Shown piece by piece: positions 38,338 to 48,387 of a stretch of DNA of 64,000 nt. Every line of letters starts with the position of its first letter. Position 1 is the stretch's first letter. The stretch is from Yoonia sp. BS5-3. Its GTDB lineage: Bacteria; Pseudomonadota; Alphaproteobacteria; Rhodobacterales; Rhodobacteraceae. The translations under genes were made by a program, and so were the position numbers. A model generated the notes under the pieces. It was not told the DNA's origin. It was given only the letters and a program-made list of their open reading frames with translations, and did no database searches. Where the stretch lies: NCBI RefSeq assembly GCF_038069655.2, contig NZ_CP150951.2:3312001-3376000 (forward strand). The letters are read 5' to 3'.

Positions 38338-39531
38338 TTATTCGTCCGATACCACTTCTGCGAAATTCACGATTTCGGCAAGATCATCATCACGGGTCAG
38401 ATCCGCAACGGCATAGGTCTGGGTCAGGCTTTCGCTGCTAAGGGCAACATTTGACGTCACAACGCCGCGTTCGCCCACGGGGCCGTAATGAACGCCGTTT
38501 ACGGCAAAGTACATGGCGCCGCTTTCACCAACACGCAAGACGGCAGGCTCTTCGGTTTGCGGCACAACGAAATTATCGCCCGGCTCCATGACCGTCTCAA
38601 AAATCACAGTGCCATCAGCGGATTGCACGCGCACCCATGATGGGCGGACCGCGACCAGCTGGACCTCGGGCACAGGTTGTTCAACCACCTGTATGGGCGG
38701 TAGCGCGGGCAAATCATTGGCCGCTTCGGCCACCGCGACGGGCGGCTCAAAACGATCATCGGGCACCAATGCCCCAATAGAGCTTGGGTTCAGGGTCGAA
38801 ATCGGCGCATCGCGCGCGACCAGCACAGGCACATCCAAGGCCTGGGGCCGGTAAAGGCGATCCAGCGCTTCGCGTGTCGGCTGATCAGCCACCGCCAATG
38901 GATCGCTGGTGCGCAAGGTATTGGATGCACCGGCCAATGGATCAATGTCGGACACGACGACCGGCGTCTGTTCGACGGGTGCGAATTGCACCTTTTGGAC
39001 TTCTTGCAAGACGGTCCATCCGCCATAGCCCAAACCGCCAACCAAGGCGATCAGAACAACGATAGACCCAATCGCACGCGGCTCAACACCCGAGAAGACA
39101 GCTTCATTCGCCGGAATGAATGGGGTTGCCGAGGCTGAGAAGATATCTTTGCCCAAAGGTGTAGAGGCCAGATCAACGCCCGTCGGCCGGATTGAGGATG
39201 CCTCAGCTGACATGCCGTGGGCAGTTTCAAAACCGCTCTCCTGACAAAACGCCTCAAACGCGTCGTCAGGGTCCATGTTCAAATAGCGGGCATATGAGCG
39301 GACGTAACCGGCAATAAATCCAGGAGTATCAAAAGCAGAAGGGTCAGCGTTTTCGATTGCGGCGATGTAAGCGGCCTTAATCTTAAGCTCGCGTTGAACG
39401 TCCAACAGGCTTTTGCCCATCGTCGCACGCTCACCGCGCATCAAATCGCCTAACCGCAACTCGAAATCGTCAAACCCTTTGGCTTGCACGTCCTCCGATG
39501 CGTCATCACGCTTGAAGGTCTTCCCGATCAT
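38338..39531 (-). CDS. rodZ: RodZ-like helix-turn-helix protein with DUF4115
   Basis: A 397-residue protein. The Xre-like HTH (about 25-95) has [35 protein letters not shown] cut by a short turn, then [17 protein letters not shown] membrane helix is at about 152-172, a long acidic Pro-rich linker follows, and a C-terminal DUF4115 domain (about 290-370) carries [17 protein letters not shown]. RodZ links MreB filaments to the wall synthesis machinery. It is preceded by hemA and followed by ispG on the same strand. Confidence 0.9.
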   Translation of the reverse strand: MIGKTFKRDDASEDVQAKGFDDFELRLGDLMRGERATMGKSLLDVQRELKIKAAYIAAIENADPSAFDTPGFIAGYVRSYARYLNMDPDDAFEAFCQESGFETAHGMSAEASSIRPTGVDLASTPLGKDIFSASATPFIPANEAVFSGVEPRAIGSIVVLIALVGGLGYGGWTVLQEVQKVQFAPVEQTPVVVSDIDPLAGASNTLRTSDPLAVADQPTREALDRLYRPQALDVPVLVARDAPISTLNPSSIGALVPDDRFEPPVAVAEAANDLPALPPIQVVEQPVPEVQLVAVRPSWVRVQSADGTVIFETVMEPGDNFVVPQTEEPAVLRVGESGAMYFAVNGVHYGPVGERGVVTSNVALSSESLTQTYAVADLTRDDDLAEIVNFAEVVSDE

Positions 39532-39646
39532 CGACTGTCCCGTCGCCTATCTGCCCCTAAGCGCGCGTCATCGCGAATCGCGAATCTGCTTACGCCTTTG
39601 TCAGGAATAGCATATTTTTCCACAGCATGCACATGTGCAAAAAGTG

Positions 39647-40870
39647 TTAACCGGCGAGCTCAGCACGATTAAGCGCACAATGTGACCACAAACCGTCCAA
39701 AGCGCCTACCAAAGCATCCATCTCTTTGGGGCCGTGAACCGGCGACGGGGTAAAGCGCAAACGCTCGGTTCCGCGTGGCACAGTGGGGAAATTGATGGGC
39801 TGCACGTAGATCCCAAACTCCGATAGCAGCATATCCGACAGCTTTTGGGTGTGGACCGGATCGCCAACGATCAGCGGCACGATATGGCTTCCGTGATCGA
39901 TGATCGGCATGCCAAGACCCTTCAGCCGTAATTTCAGGATTTTGGCCTGCGTTTGGTGACGTTCGCGCAACGTTTGATCTTGCTTCAAATGTGCCACAGA
40001 CGCAGCAGCCCCAGCAGCAACGGCTGGTGGCAGGCTTGTCGTAAAGATGAAACCCGGCGCGTAAGATCTTATTGCATCACACATTTTTGCAGATGCCGCG
40101 ATATAGCCGCCCATAACGCCATAGGCCTTGGCCAATGTCCCGTTGATGATATCAATACGGCCCATCAGACCGTCACGTTCGGCAACGCCCCCGCCGCGCG
40201 GGCCGTACATGCCAACGGCGTGCACTTCATCAATATATGTCAGGGCACCGAATTCATCCGCCAGATCACAGATCGCTTCGACAGGCGCAAAATCGCCATC
40301 CATCGAATAAATCGATTCAAACGCAATGATCTTCGGCGCATCAGGATCATCAGCAGCCATCAGCTCGCGCAGATGGTCCAGATCATTATGGCGGAAAATG
40401 CGCTTTGCGCCGCCGTTGCGGCGCACACCTTCAATCATTGATGCGTGGTTCAGCTGATCGGAATAGATGATCAAACCAGGAAACAACCTTGGAAGCGTGC
40501 TCAGCGTTGCGTCATTGGCGATATAGGCCGATGTGAACAAAAGCGCTGCTTCCTTGCGGTGCAAATCAGCCAGCTCTGCCTCAAGCTGTTTATGATAAAT
40601 AGTCGTCCCCGAGATATTACGGGTCCCGCCAGAGCCAGCACCAGTCGCATCAATCGCGTCATGCATCGCCTTTAGCACAACGGGATGCTGTCCCATGCCC
40701 AAATAATCGTTGCCGCACCAAACTGTAACAGGTGTATCCGTGCCATCGGGCTTGCGCCACGTCGCGTGTGGATATTGACCGCGCGTACGTTCGATATCGA
40801 TGAAGGTGCGATAGCGCCCTTCTTCGTGCAACCGATCAATCGCGATGTCCAGTTTGGCGTTATAGTCCAC
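39647..40870 (-). CDS. hemA: 5-aminolevulinate synthase
   Basis: 407 residues from GTG 40870. This start is chosen because AAGGA lies 7 bases upstream, [23 protein letters not shown] matches the family start, and 407 is the length of Rhodobacter HemA; the open frame to 41011 is an extension. The enzyme condenses glycine and succinyl-CoA (Shemin pathway). Motifs: [49 protein letters not shown] and the PLP Lys in [15 protein letters not shown] perfect FNR box lies 153 bases upstream of the start. Confidence 0.97.
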   Translation of the reverse strand: MDYNAKLDIAIDRLHEEGRYRTFIDIERTRGQYPHATWRKPDGTDTPVTVWCGNDYLGMGQHPVVLKAMHDAIDATGAGSGGTRNISGTTIYHKQLEAELADLHRKEAALLFTSAYIANDATLSTLPRLFPGLIIYSDQLNHASMIEGVRRNGGAKRIFRHNDLDHLRELMAADDPDAPKIIAFESIYSMDGDFAPVEAICDLADEFGALTYIDEVHAVGMYGPRGGGVAERDGLMGRIDIINGTLAKAYGVMGGYIAASAKMCDAIRSYAPGFIFTTSLPPAVAAGAAASVAHLKQDQTLRERHQTQAKILKLRLKGLGMPIIDHGSHIVPLIVGDPVHTQKLSDMLLSEFGIYVQPINFPTVPRGTERLRFTPSPVHGPKEMDALVGALDGLWSHCALNRAELAG

Positions 40871-41022
40871 GAATACGTCCTTCTCTTCGCGATCCAACGC
40901 TGCCTCCAACGACATACTTTGAATCGTTCTAATCCTCATATAGTGCAGCAACCTCTCGGGCAATACGCTACATTGTGTCGCTGCTTCGATAAGAGTTATC
41001 CCGCATAACACCGTGGCATGAT

Positions 41023-41036
41023 TTGATTTGGATCAA
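41023..41036 (-). promoter_or_regulatory. FNR/FnrL box upstream of hemA
   Basis: TTGAT-TTGG-ATCAA is a perfect match to the FNR consensus and is palindromic. It lies in the 211-base gap between the di-heme oxidoreductase stop and the hemA GTG, so hemA is the only gene it can serve. FnrL control of hemA under low oxygen is established in Rhodobacter; here it is inferred from the site. Confidence 0.82.
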
Positions 41037-41081
41037 GCTAATGGCATTTGCAAAAAATCGTTCTTTTACAAGGCATCCCGA

Positions 41082-42593
41082 TCAGTCCTCATCTGCATGG
41101 GGGTCTTGGTACAGCGTCAGGCTTTCCAGAAAGGCGATCAGCTCTTGCTGGTGTTCTTTTGACAGCGCAGCATAGGCCTCTTGGCTCAGTTTCGCATCAC
41201 CGCCATGCAACATCATCGCATCATGCAACGTCGTCGCACGCCCATCATGTAGCCAAGGCCCTGTTGCGCCCACCCCGGCCAAAGGTCTGGTCAGGAACAT
41301 AGCGGCACCGATGCCAAGCGGATCAGCCGGATCAGCCATCGCGGCCCCAATATCATGGCGCCGAAAATCGGTGTACCATTGGGCAACAGCTTGCCCATCC
41401 GCGTTGCGCTGCAGCGCCCCCAGATGCACCTCGCCATCGGTTGTGGCGATCACGTTATTCGGTTGATCACCGGCCAGATCGAAACGAATTGCGGTCTGGG
41501 GGGCGAGCCCATGCTCAGCGGGCCAAGAGCCATCGGGAAAGCTGGCGTCATAAAATCCGGGCACAGTGCTGGGCTCAGAAAAGATTGGATCATTCAGCGT
41601 CATTTCAGGCGTATGGCAGGTTGCGCAACCGACCTGCACAAAATGCGCCTCGCCAGCAGTGATCCGTGCACGCGCGGCCGGGCTGAGATCAATCAGCCCC
41701 AAATCGGCCAATTCGACAGAGCTTACGGGCCGTTCCAGACCCGCCATATAAATTGTCAGGGCTGTCATGTCGCCAACGCTCAACTCATCGATGACACCGT
41801 CATAATCGCCATCCTGATCACCAACCAATTCGACGGCCTGTAAGCCAAGCTCATTATGGGCGGCGTTGCGCGTGAATTCGCGGATCGTAGCGTGATTGCC
41901 CTTCCATCCAAAGGCACGCACGACAAGATCCTCGTCGACACCTTTCAGCGCGGAATAATCAAAAGCAACCTCGCAGGGGGCCGCGGCGATACGGGTGACA
42001 AACAAGGTGCCGTAAGACACGCCTTTTGCAGACAGGCCAACCGCGGCAGAACCGTTCTGGCAGGCTTCGCTACGCGCAGCTTCCCGTTGGGCGAACAGCG
42101 CCTCACTGATTTCCTCGGCCAGACGCTGTGTGACGCCCAGTGCAAAAAGCGGCAGCGTATTGCGTTCCAGATACAGTGACGGATCACCGGTATGCGCAGG
42201 ATCGACAACGACATTCAGCGCGATACCGCCCGCGCCATTGGCAAAGGGCGCATTGTGACAGGCAATACATGAAATAGCATTCGCCCCGCCTTCGCGCTGC
42301 GGATAATGATTTGCCCATTCAGTGGGCCCATCCAAATCGGCGCGCGGGAACCGGGTGAAAATGCGACCCTCGCCGATATTGGCGCCAACGCCCTGCTGCT
42401 GCGTGAATTGGGTTTCGGTCAGCGCGTCCCCGGCTTCAAATGCATCAAGAAACGCATCCAGCATCTGACCCTCTTGGACCAAGGCATTCAGATCCGCCTG
42501 ATCAACGGGTTCCAGTAAATCTTCTGCCCATACTGGCATGGCAAATACCAATGACAGTGCGAATATCGGGGTCATCGTCTTAACAGATGTCAT
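41082..42593 (-). CDS. Di-heme cytochrome c-type oxidoreductase (DHOR family)
   Basis: A 503-residue exported protein; the signal peptide ends PVWAED, and a second possible start is at 42575. Two heme-binding CxxCH motifs, CIACH (about residue 108) and CATCH (about 320), mark the di-haem oxidoreductase/putative peroxidase family. An EF-hand-like DQDGDYDGVIDE lies between them. GATGPWLHDGRATTLHDAMMLHGG near the end is the family signature with axial or active-site His residues. The physiological substrate is unknown; thiol oxidation or peroxidase activity are known in relatives. Confidence 0.9.
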   Translation of the reverse strand: MTSVKTMTPIFALSLVFAMPVWAEDLLEPVDQADLNALVQEGQMLDAFLDAFEAGDALTETQFTQQQGVGANIGEGRIFTRFPRADLDGPTEWANHYPQREGGANAISCIACHNAPFANGAGGIALNVVVDPAHTGDPSLYLERNTLPLFALGVTQRLAEEISEALFAQREAARSEACQNGSAAVGLSAKGVSYGTLFVTRIAAAPCEVAFDYSALKGVDEDLVVRAFGWKGNHATIREFTRNAAHNELGLQAVELVGDQDGDYDGVIDELSVGDMTALTIYMAGLERPVSSVELADLGLIDLSPAARARITAGEAHFVQVGCATCHTPEMTLNDPIFSEPSTVPGFYDASFPDGSWPAEHGLAPQTAIRFDLAGDQPNNVIATTDGEVHLGALQRNADGQAVAQWYTDFRRHDIGAAMADPADPLGIGAAMFLTRPLAGVGATGPWLHDGRATTLHDAMMLHGGDAKLSQEAYAALSKEHQQELIAFLESLTLYQDPHADED

Positions 42594-42721
42594 GATGTCG
42601 TCCTTCCATATGCGTGGCGCACTGTTACGGACAGGACAACGGGTTCCGGCGGCACATAAGCGCGGAAAACACCTATAAATGCGGGTGAATCAGGATAACG
42701 TGGCGTCAGTGGCGCAAACGG

Positions 42722-43423
42722 CTAGTCGGCGCGATCAGTCCCCCAAGCATACTTATTGGCGATAAATTGATCGGCCTGCTGTAGGAATAGATTGGGCGCA
42801 TCCACAGCATCCAATGCACGCTGCGCGTCGTCATAGCTGGGCAATTCGGGGTGCTGCAGCGCCTCTTCGCGGGGGGCGCCAAGCGCGGCAAGCTCTTGAA
42901 TGACCTGCTCGCGGTGAAGATAGGTTGCGACGACCTCGCCCACAGGATCCGCCAACGGTTTTGCACCAATTTCCTGCAAAACCTGACGCAGTTCATAATC
43001 CTTATGAGGCAAGCCTCTGGTGAAATCGTCCAACATGGCCACGCCCTCGGTCACAAGAAGCCGGTTGAGAAAAGCAAACTCTGCCATCACGGTCCGCTCA
43101 ATGCGCATGAGCGGCTTGCCTTGGGTCATTTTCATCTGTGCATAGGCCAGCACAGTCTGAAAATAACGGCCATCTTCGGGCGGTGCGACCGCAGGCATAT
43201 TCGGGTTCGTGATACCCAAGATCGCATCGCTTGGGCCGACACTGATATCGTAATTCACGGCGCTACGCCGCGATAGGGATTGATGCTTGTTGCGACGCAG
43301 AAACAAAAACAGCATCCAAACCAGAATGATACCGATGAAATAAAGCCCAATATACGTCAAAACCGGCGGAAAGACGGCATTGGTATAATTGTCAAGTAAC
43401 TCTCTCACCCGGTCTTCGCTCAT
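42722..43423 (-). CDS. Single-pass membrane protein of unknown function
   Basis: A 233-residue protein. One hydrophobic helix (about 19-43, VLTYIGLYFIGIILVWMLFLFL) is followed by a basic stop-transfer RRNKHQSLSRR, so the remaining 190 residues are probably cytoplasmic and mostly helical. I recognise no family. The mid-part has VLAYAQMKMTQGKPLMRIERTVM and KDYELRQVLQEIGAKPL. It sits 128 bases upstream of the di-heme gene on the same strand, perhaps co-transcribed. Confidence 0.6.
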   Translation of the reverse strand: MSEDRVRELLDNYTNAVFPPVLTYIGLYFIGIILVWMLFLFLRRNKHQSLSRRSAVNYDISVGPSDAILGITNPNMPAVAPPEDGRYFQTVLAYAQMKMTQGKPLMRIERTVMAEFAFLNRLLVTEGVAMLDDFTRGLPHKDYELRQVLQEIGAKPLADPVGEVVATYLHREQVIQELAALGAPREEALQHPELPSYDDAQRALDAVDAPNLFLQQADQFIANKYAWGTDRAD

Positions 43424-43565
43424 GGCCGTCCACTCCTATCATTCCCTGAACCCGAACAAGCTGCAAAATTTCACAAATTTCAAGCCTCCTTGAACCACGT
43501 GGCGGCTTGACGCTGGCGTCAATCCTGCCACGCTGTCGCAAAGTGCAAACGAAGGATTGCCCCAA

Positions 43566-44942
43566 ATGTCCCTTACACCTGTCCTCACCCGGATCGACGC
43601 CGATTTATCCAAGGCCACGGATCGTCTTCTTGAATTGCTGCGAATTCCATCGATTTCAACAGATCCTACCTACCGGGATGACTGCCAGACTGCGGCCGAT
43701 TGGCTGGTGGCCGATCTGCAATCCATCGGGTTTGAAGCCTCAAAACGCCAGACGCCCGGCCATCCAATGGTCGTCGCCCATAGCGGCGGCGAAGGCCCGG
43801 AAATCCTGTTTTATGGCCATTACGACGTCCAACCCGTTGATCCGCTTGAATTATGGGACCGCGACCCGTTTGATCCGCAAATCGAAGACACCGCAAACGG
43901 CAAAGTCATCCGGGGCCGCGGCTCATCCGACGACAAGGGGCAGTTGATGACCTTTGTTGAGGCCTGCCGAGCCTGGAAAGCCGAACATGGGTCCCTGCCC
44001 GCCAACATCACGATCTTTTTCGAAGGCGAAGAGGAATCAGGCTCCCCCTCCCTCACACCCTTCATGGAAGAAAACCGGGACGAACTCACCGCCGACATCG
44101 CCCTGATCTGTGACACCGGGCTTTACGGCGACAGCACGCCCGCGATCATCACGCAGCTGCGGGGATTGCTCGGCGAAGAACTCACCATCACCGGTCCCAA
44201 CAAAGACCTGCATTCCGGCATGTACGGCGGCTTGGCCATGAATCCCGCGCGGGTGCTGGCAAAGGTCATCGCGGCCCTGCACGACGACGACGGACGGATC
44301 ACCGTGCCGGGGTTCTACGACGGGGTGCCCGAGCTTTCCAACGAACTCGCCGCCGCTTGGGACGATCTAAAGTTTGACGAAAAACATTTCTTAGGCGAAG
44401 TCGGGCTTTCCGAGCCCGCAGGCGAACGCGGACGGCGCCCGCTGGAAATGATCTGGTCACGGCCCACCTGCGAAGTCAACGGCATATGGTCCGGCTACAC
44501 CGGCGACGGTTTCAAAACCGTGCTACCGTCCGAGGCGCATGCCAAAATCAGCTTCCGGCTGGTCGGCACACAAGACCCGCTGAAAATCCGAGAGGCGTTC
44601 CGCAAAATGGTACAAGACATGTTGCCCGCCGATTGTACCGTCAGCTTCAGCGATCACGGGGCCAGCGCGGCCGGACAAATGACCACCACGCACCCGGCCT
44701 TCGACCAAGCACGCAAAGCACTGTCAGACGAATGGCCCAACGCAGCGGCCTATGTAGGCTGCGGCGGATCGATCCCCATCGCCGGGCACTTCAAAGACAT
44801 TCTGGAAATGGACGCCATGCTGATCGGCTTTGGGAAAGACGACGACCAGATTCACTCGCCCAACGAAAAATATGACCTGTCGTCATTTCATAAAGGGATA
44901 CGGTCATGGGCGCGGATACTGCATGAAATGACGTCATCCTAG
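43566..44942 (+). CDS. M20 family metallodipeptidase
   Basis: 458 residues. The ATG at 43566 has AGGA 9 bases upstream and is preferred to the TTG at 43557. The zinc site is formed by FYGHYDVQPVDP (His, Asp), GRGSSDDKGQ, EGEEESGS (catalytic Glu and Glu ligand), ICDTG and the late His of IAGHF. The dimerisation domain includes KDLHSGMYGG. The protein belongs to the ArgE/DapE/CPG2-like dipeptidases. Its stop overlaps the stop of the convergent TetR gene. Confidence 0.93.
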   Translation: MSLTPVLTRIDADLSKATDRLLELLRIPSISTDPTYRDDCQTAADWLVADLQSIGFEASKRQTPGHPMVVAHSGGEGPEILFYGHYDVQPVDPLELWDRDPFDPQIEDTANGKVIRGRGSSDDKGQLMTFVEACRAWKAEHGSLPANITIFFEGEEESGSPSLTPFMEENRDELTADIALICDTGLYGDSTPAIITQLRGLLGEELTITGPNKDLHSGMYGGLAMNPARVLAKVIAALHDDDGRITVPGFYDGVPELSNELAAAWDDLKFDEKHFLGEVGLSEPAGERGRRPLEMIWSRPTCEVNGIWSGYTGDGFKTVLPSEAHAKISFRLVGTQDPLKIREAFRKMVQDMLPADCTVSFSDHGASAAGQMTTTHPAFDQARKALSDEWPNAAAYVGCGGSIPIAGHFKDILEMDAMLIGFGKDDDQIHSPNEKYDLSSFHKGIRSWARILHEMTSS

Positions 44943-45538
44943 ACAGGGGGCGGGCCCCCAAGAAACAGGGTCAACGACGCAGCAATCGAGGCACGGTTCA
45001 TGTTTTGGACCCCCGACGGATCATAACTTGGTTCGGTCGCGATAATGGCCGTGCCAGCCGTCAAAGACATAAGATGTAAAAGCAATACTTCAGGGTCGTC
45101 AGAGCTCCGCCAACCTTCAGCTTGTGCCAGTGCGATCTCATTTCGCTGAAGATCCGCGAATTTCTTAAGCCGGTCATTCAGATCCTCTGACCGATGCCGA
45201 AGAACCTCTGGGTTACGCAACACAAGATGAAACGCAGGGTTTTCTTGGGCCCATTCAATATAGGCCACGGCCATCTGAAACAGTCTTTCGCGTGCAAGCA
45301 CCGCCGTTGCGGCCTGTTGCGCCTTTTGCACCAAAAGCGTCACGCCCTCGTCGGCAAGGGCACGTAATAGATCAATCTTTGTCGCGAAATGGCGCAAAGG
45401 CGCCGAATGACTTACCCCGATTTTGCGTGCCAATGCGCGTAGGGATAATGCTTCGACCCCCTCAGAACTCAAGACTTCCACAGCATGTTTCAGCAGTTCT
45501 CCGCGAAGATTGCCGTGATGATAACTATCGTCCTGCAT
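44939..45538 (-). CDS. TetR family transcriptional regulator
   Basis: 199 residues from ATG 45538, which has GAGGAAAACC directly upstream; the TTG at 45550 is less likely. The N-terminal HTH is HHGNLRGELLKHAVEVL..ALSLRALARKIGVSHSAPLRHFATKIDLL, and the C-terminal helical ligand domain is of the TetR_C_33 (WHG) type. It is divergent from the FAD monooxygenase with a short shared control region, so it most likely represses that gene and itself. Confidence 0.92.
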   Translation of the reverse strand: MQDDSYHHGNLRGELLKHAVEVLSSEGVEALSLRALARKIGVSHSAPLRHFATKIDLLRALADEGVTLLVQKAQQAATAVLARERLFQMAVAYIEWAQENPAFHLVLRNPEVLRHRSEDLNDRLKKFADLQRNEIALAQAEGWRSSDDPEVLLLHLMSLTAGTAIIATEPSYDPSGVQNMNRASIAASLTLFLGGPPPV

Positions 45539-45549
45539 GGTTTTCCTCA

Positions 45550-45597
45550 AATGTTGACATCGACTACATTGAACCCTAAGTGGGCAGTGACAACATT
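45550..45597. promoter_or_regulatory. Shared promoter/operator region of the TetR and monooxygenase genes
   Basis: AATGTTG (45550-45556) and CAACATT (45591-45597) form an inverted repeat framing the gap. TTGACA at 45554-45559 can serve as -35 for the monooxygenase, and TTGTCA on the other strand (45588-45593) for tetR. The -10 elements are weak, so the exact promoters are uncertain. Confidence 0.4.
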
Positions 45598-45618
45598 ATC
45601 TATTGAAAGGAAACACCA

Positions 45619-46731
45619 ATGACCAGCCCATCAATCCTCGATGTTACTCCTGCAAAGCCGGTCTTGATTGTTGGTGCCGGCCCTACAGGATTAACTGCCG
45701 CGCTCGAACTGGCGCGTCGGGACGTTCCGACCAAGATCATTGAACGGCGCGACGGCCCTTCGCCATTGTCACGCGCGGTTGGAATTATGCCCTGGGCGAT
45801 GGATATTCTTGACCTATCAGGCGCTGGTGCATCGATCCGGAAGAAGGCTCAGCCGGTTCATCGGGTGGAAATCTGGAACGGCAGGCAAATCGCGACGCAC
45901 CTCAATCTGGACGTCGACCCCGATCCGAACCAACGGCTCTTCTGTCTCCCGCAAAACGAGACCGAAGCAATCTTAGCGGCAAAGCTGGCGGAACACGGGG
46001 TGGCGGTTCAGTATGAAAACACGCTGGAAACCATGTCCGAAGACAGTTCCGACCGCGTCACGGCCCGTATCAATGGCGAGACAGAACAGTTTGCTTTTGT
46101 CCTCGGTGCTGATGGGGTCCGTTCGCGCGTACGTGATTATCTAGGGGAAGAAATGAAGGGTTACGATTTGCCCAGCAAGTGGTCCATCGCCGATATTGAT
46201 GCCCATGACTGGACAGAGCCTGGGGTGTTTCGCGTTTACCTGAAGGATGATGGCAACGCGGCGTTCATTATTCCCATTGGGCCGACACGGTACCGGATTG
46301 TCGCTTCAGAACCAGATGCGATTGCTTCTTTGCCTGTCCCGATCAAGGTCGATCACATCCACCGTGAGGGGGATTTCACTATCGGGATACGGCAGGCGAA
46401 TAGCTATGGTCGCGGTCGGGTCTGGATTGCTGGCGATGCGGCGCATACCCATTCGCCCGTGGGCGGGCGCGGCATGAACCTTGGCATTCAGGATGCAAAC
46501 GAATGGGTGGACCGGTTGATGGCGGACCGGTTGGACAAGAAGTTCGATGAAGGCTATGGCCCGGCGCGTCATTTGCGCGGGCGTGACATCATCGCGTTCA
46601 CCGAAAATGCGCGTCGACGGGCGATGGTGAAGGATGGATTTGCCAAACGTTTGGGTCTAAGCGCGCTCGGGACATTTGGTGGCTTTTTGCCCATCAATCG
46701 TATGATTGTCCGCCGTATGCTTCGCACCTAG
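45619..46731 (+). CDS. FAD-dependent monooxygenase (PheA/TfdB aromatic hydroxylase family)
   Basis: A 370-residue protein with AAAGGAA-type spacing before the ATG. The FAD dinucleotide motif is VLIVGAGPTGLTAALELARR, the DG motif is VLGADGVRSRVRDYLG, and the second FAD motif is VWIAGDAAHTHSPVGGRGMNLGIQDA. The chain ends without the thioredoxin-like C-terminal domain of longer phenol hydroxylases. It would hydroxylate an aromatic or quinone-like substrate using NAD(P)H and O2; the divergent TetR regulator suggests induction by that substrate. Confidence 0.9.
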   Translation: MTSPSILDVTPAKPVLIVGAGPTGLTAALELARRDVPTKIIERRDGPSPLSRAVGIMPWAMDILDLSGAGASIRKKAQPVHRVEIWNGRQIATHLNLDVDPDPNQRLFCLPQNETEAILAAKLAEHGVAVQYENTLETMSEDSSDRVTARINGETEQFAFVLGADGVRSRVRDYLGEEMKGYDLPSKWSIADIDAHDWTEPGVFRVYLKDDGNAAFIIPIGPTRYRIVASEPDAIASLPVPIKVDHIHREGDFTIGIRQANSYGRGRVWIAGDAAHTHSPVGGRGMNLGIQDANEWVDRLMADRLDKKFDEGYGPARHLRGRDIIAFTENARRRAMVKDGFAKRLGLSALGTFGGFLPINRMIVRRMLRT

Positions 46732-46982
46732 CTGGCGAATAACAGATTGGACCTTCGCTTGTGCAGCACACCGGAACTTTCCTTGTTTCGGTGTTTCGCT
46801 GGTTGGCAAAGCGCGACCGGTACAGATTGTTCATGTCGGTTCGCAGTGATGCGCTATTTTTCATCGTCAGATAAATTTGGACCAAAATCGACGAAGAACC
46901 CCTTTACGAGAGCAAGCCTGCCGTTGCATCGGACATCCAAATCTGTCCACGTATTTTTTGCAGACATCAATGAGAAATGAAG

Positions 46983-47059
46983 TGGCGCGGTTGACGGGGC
47001 TCGAACCCGCGACCCCCGGCGTGACAGGCCGGTACTCTAACCAGCTGAGCTACAACCGC
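46983..47059 (-). tRNA. tRNA-Asp(GTC), copy 1
   Basis: A 77-nucleotide cloverleaf including encoded CCA (46983-46985). Acceptor GCGGTTG pairs with CAACCGC. The anticodon stem CCGGC/GCCGG encloses CTGTCAC, giving anticodon GTC (Asp). The discriminator is G, as expected for tRNA-Asp, and the T arm is GGTTCGAGCCC. The 251 bases between the monooxygenase gene and this tRNA show no supported gene. Confidence 0.98.
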
Positions 47060-47206
47060 GCGTGAGGGGCGGGATAATATGCGCGTGCCGGGCCGTCAAC
47101 GGCAAATCGGCAGTGATTTGGAACTTTCCTTCCGTTGCCAGGGAATTACCCAACAGCAACGCCCGCCACGTTTATCCGGTTGTGTGCGTCATCGTGTACA
47201 TACAGC

Positions 47207-47226
47207 TTCTGTACGCGATATGTACG
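47207..47226. repeat. TGTACG-N5-TGTACG motif, copy 2
   Basis: Matches the 20-base block at 13213-13232 except for a GC/CG swap at two positions. It lies in the 253-base spacer between the two tRNA-Asp genes, upstream of copy 1. A further TGTACA half-site precedes it. Confidence 0.45.
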
Positions 47227-47312
47227 GGGTCTGTATTGAAAAAGTTGTGCGTTTGAAGACGGTTAACATCATTTCGATGTCAAAACTTGATATCGACGCT
47301 TTTTTTGGAAAA

Positions 47313-47389
47313 TGGCGCGGTTGACGGGGCTCGAACCCGCGACCCCCGGCGTGACAGGCCGGTACTCTAACCAGCTGAGCTACAACCGC
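47313..47389 (-). tRNA. tRNA-Asp(GTC), copy 2
   Basis: Identical in sequence to the copy at 46983-47059, including the encoded CCA (47313-47315), G discriminator and GTC anticodon. The flanks differ, so the duplication does not extend beyond the tRNA. Confidence 0.98.
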
Positions 47390-47540
47390 GCATCATAAGC
47401 GTTTCCGCTTCATGTCCGCTGCTTCTAGTTCTGCGATTTGACTGCGTCAAGCGGCATATTTGACAGAATGAAAAAATACAGAAGAAAGAACATCTGATCC
47501 CGCTTTTCGCGGCATTTGTAGCTACATTTTAAAGAAGGAG

Positions 47541-47616
<76 letters not shown>

Positions 47617-47657
47617 GGTCCGCGCGGTTTAGGACACATCGCGCAGGTATGCAAGCG

Positions 47658-48230
47658 TCAGGTTAGCTCAATTTGCACGCCATCTCTCAAATGGAACACA
47701 TTGCCCTGTCCGCCCGGCAATTGGCCCAGCGTATCACGGCCCTGCCCCAGCAGGATGCTGCGCAACATTCTTGAGGTAATTCCATGGGTTACCAGAACAG
47801 AAGGCCCTTTCAGATCGCCCAGGAAATCGCGGCAGCGGGCCTCGAGCGCCGCAAATCCTTCGCCGCCTGGGGCATGCTCATACATGGCAATCGGGCCATC
47901 GGGGCCATCGCGCACCGGACCATCAACAGATAATTCGGATCGCAAACGCCCCTGCCATTCTCCCACGCCGATCTCGCGCAGACGATCATCTGTGGTGATA
48001 CGATCCGCGATTCGCGTCAGCGCGATACCCGCAGTTTGAAACGCGCGCCCCTGTGGGCTGCACAGAAACTGAAAACCATCCAGATCAAGCCCTGCTAAAA
48101 TCTCTCCCTGCCGGCGGGCATCCCCCTCGCCTTTGGCCGTCAGCGGCGAATTGAGCCCCCCTTGCATCCGGTTTTCCGCGTTCCACTCGGTCTCGCCGTG
48201 GCGCAGGATATACAGCTCGGGATAGCTCAT
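47658..48230 (-). CDS. Histidine phosphatase family protein
   Basis: A 190-residue phosphoglycerate-mutase-like protein. The catalytic motif is YILRHGETEWNAENRMQGG, with FLCSPQGRAFQTAGI, the acidic EIGVGEWQG and the second His in VLVTHGITSRML. It is probably a phosphatase of small phosphoesters rather than a glycolytic mutase (inference). It lies between two identical tRNA-Val genes on the same strand. Confidence 0.92.
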   Translation of the reverse strand: MSYPELYILRHGETEWNAENRMQGGLNSPLTAKGEGDARRQGEILAGLDLDGFQFLCSPQGRAFQTAGIALTRIADRITTDDRLREIGVGEWQGRLRSELSVDGPVRDGPDGPIAMYEHAPGGEGFAALEARCRDFLGDLKGPSVLVTHGITSRMLRSILLGQGRDTLGQLPGGQGNVFHLRDGVQIELT

Positions 48231-48268
48231 TCGACAACTCCGATTAAATCGTTGACTTCATTGGAGAA

Positions 48269-48344
<76 letters not shown>

Positions 48345-48387
48345 GGGTTCTATGCGATTTAACGCGCCCAACGCCCCGCTGCAAGCC

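Noticed and set aside
46747..46980. A 77-codon frame between the monooxygenase gene and tRNA-Asp
   Set aside because: No ribosome-binding site, no recognisable fold and a short length; it looks accidental.
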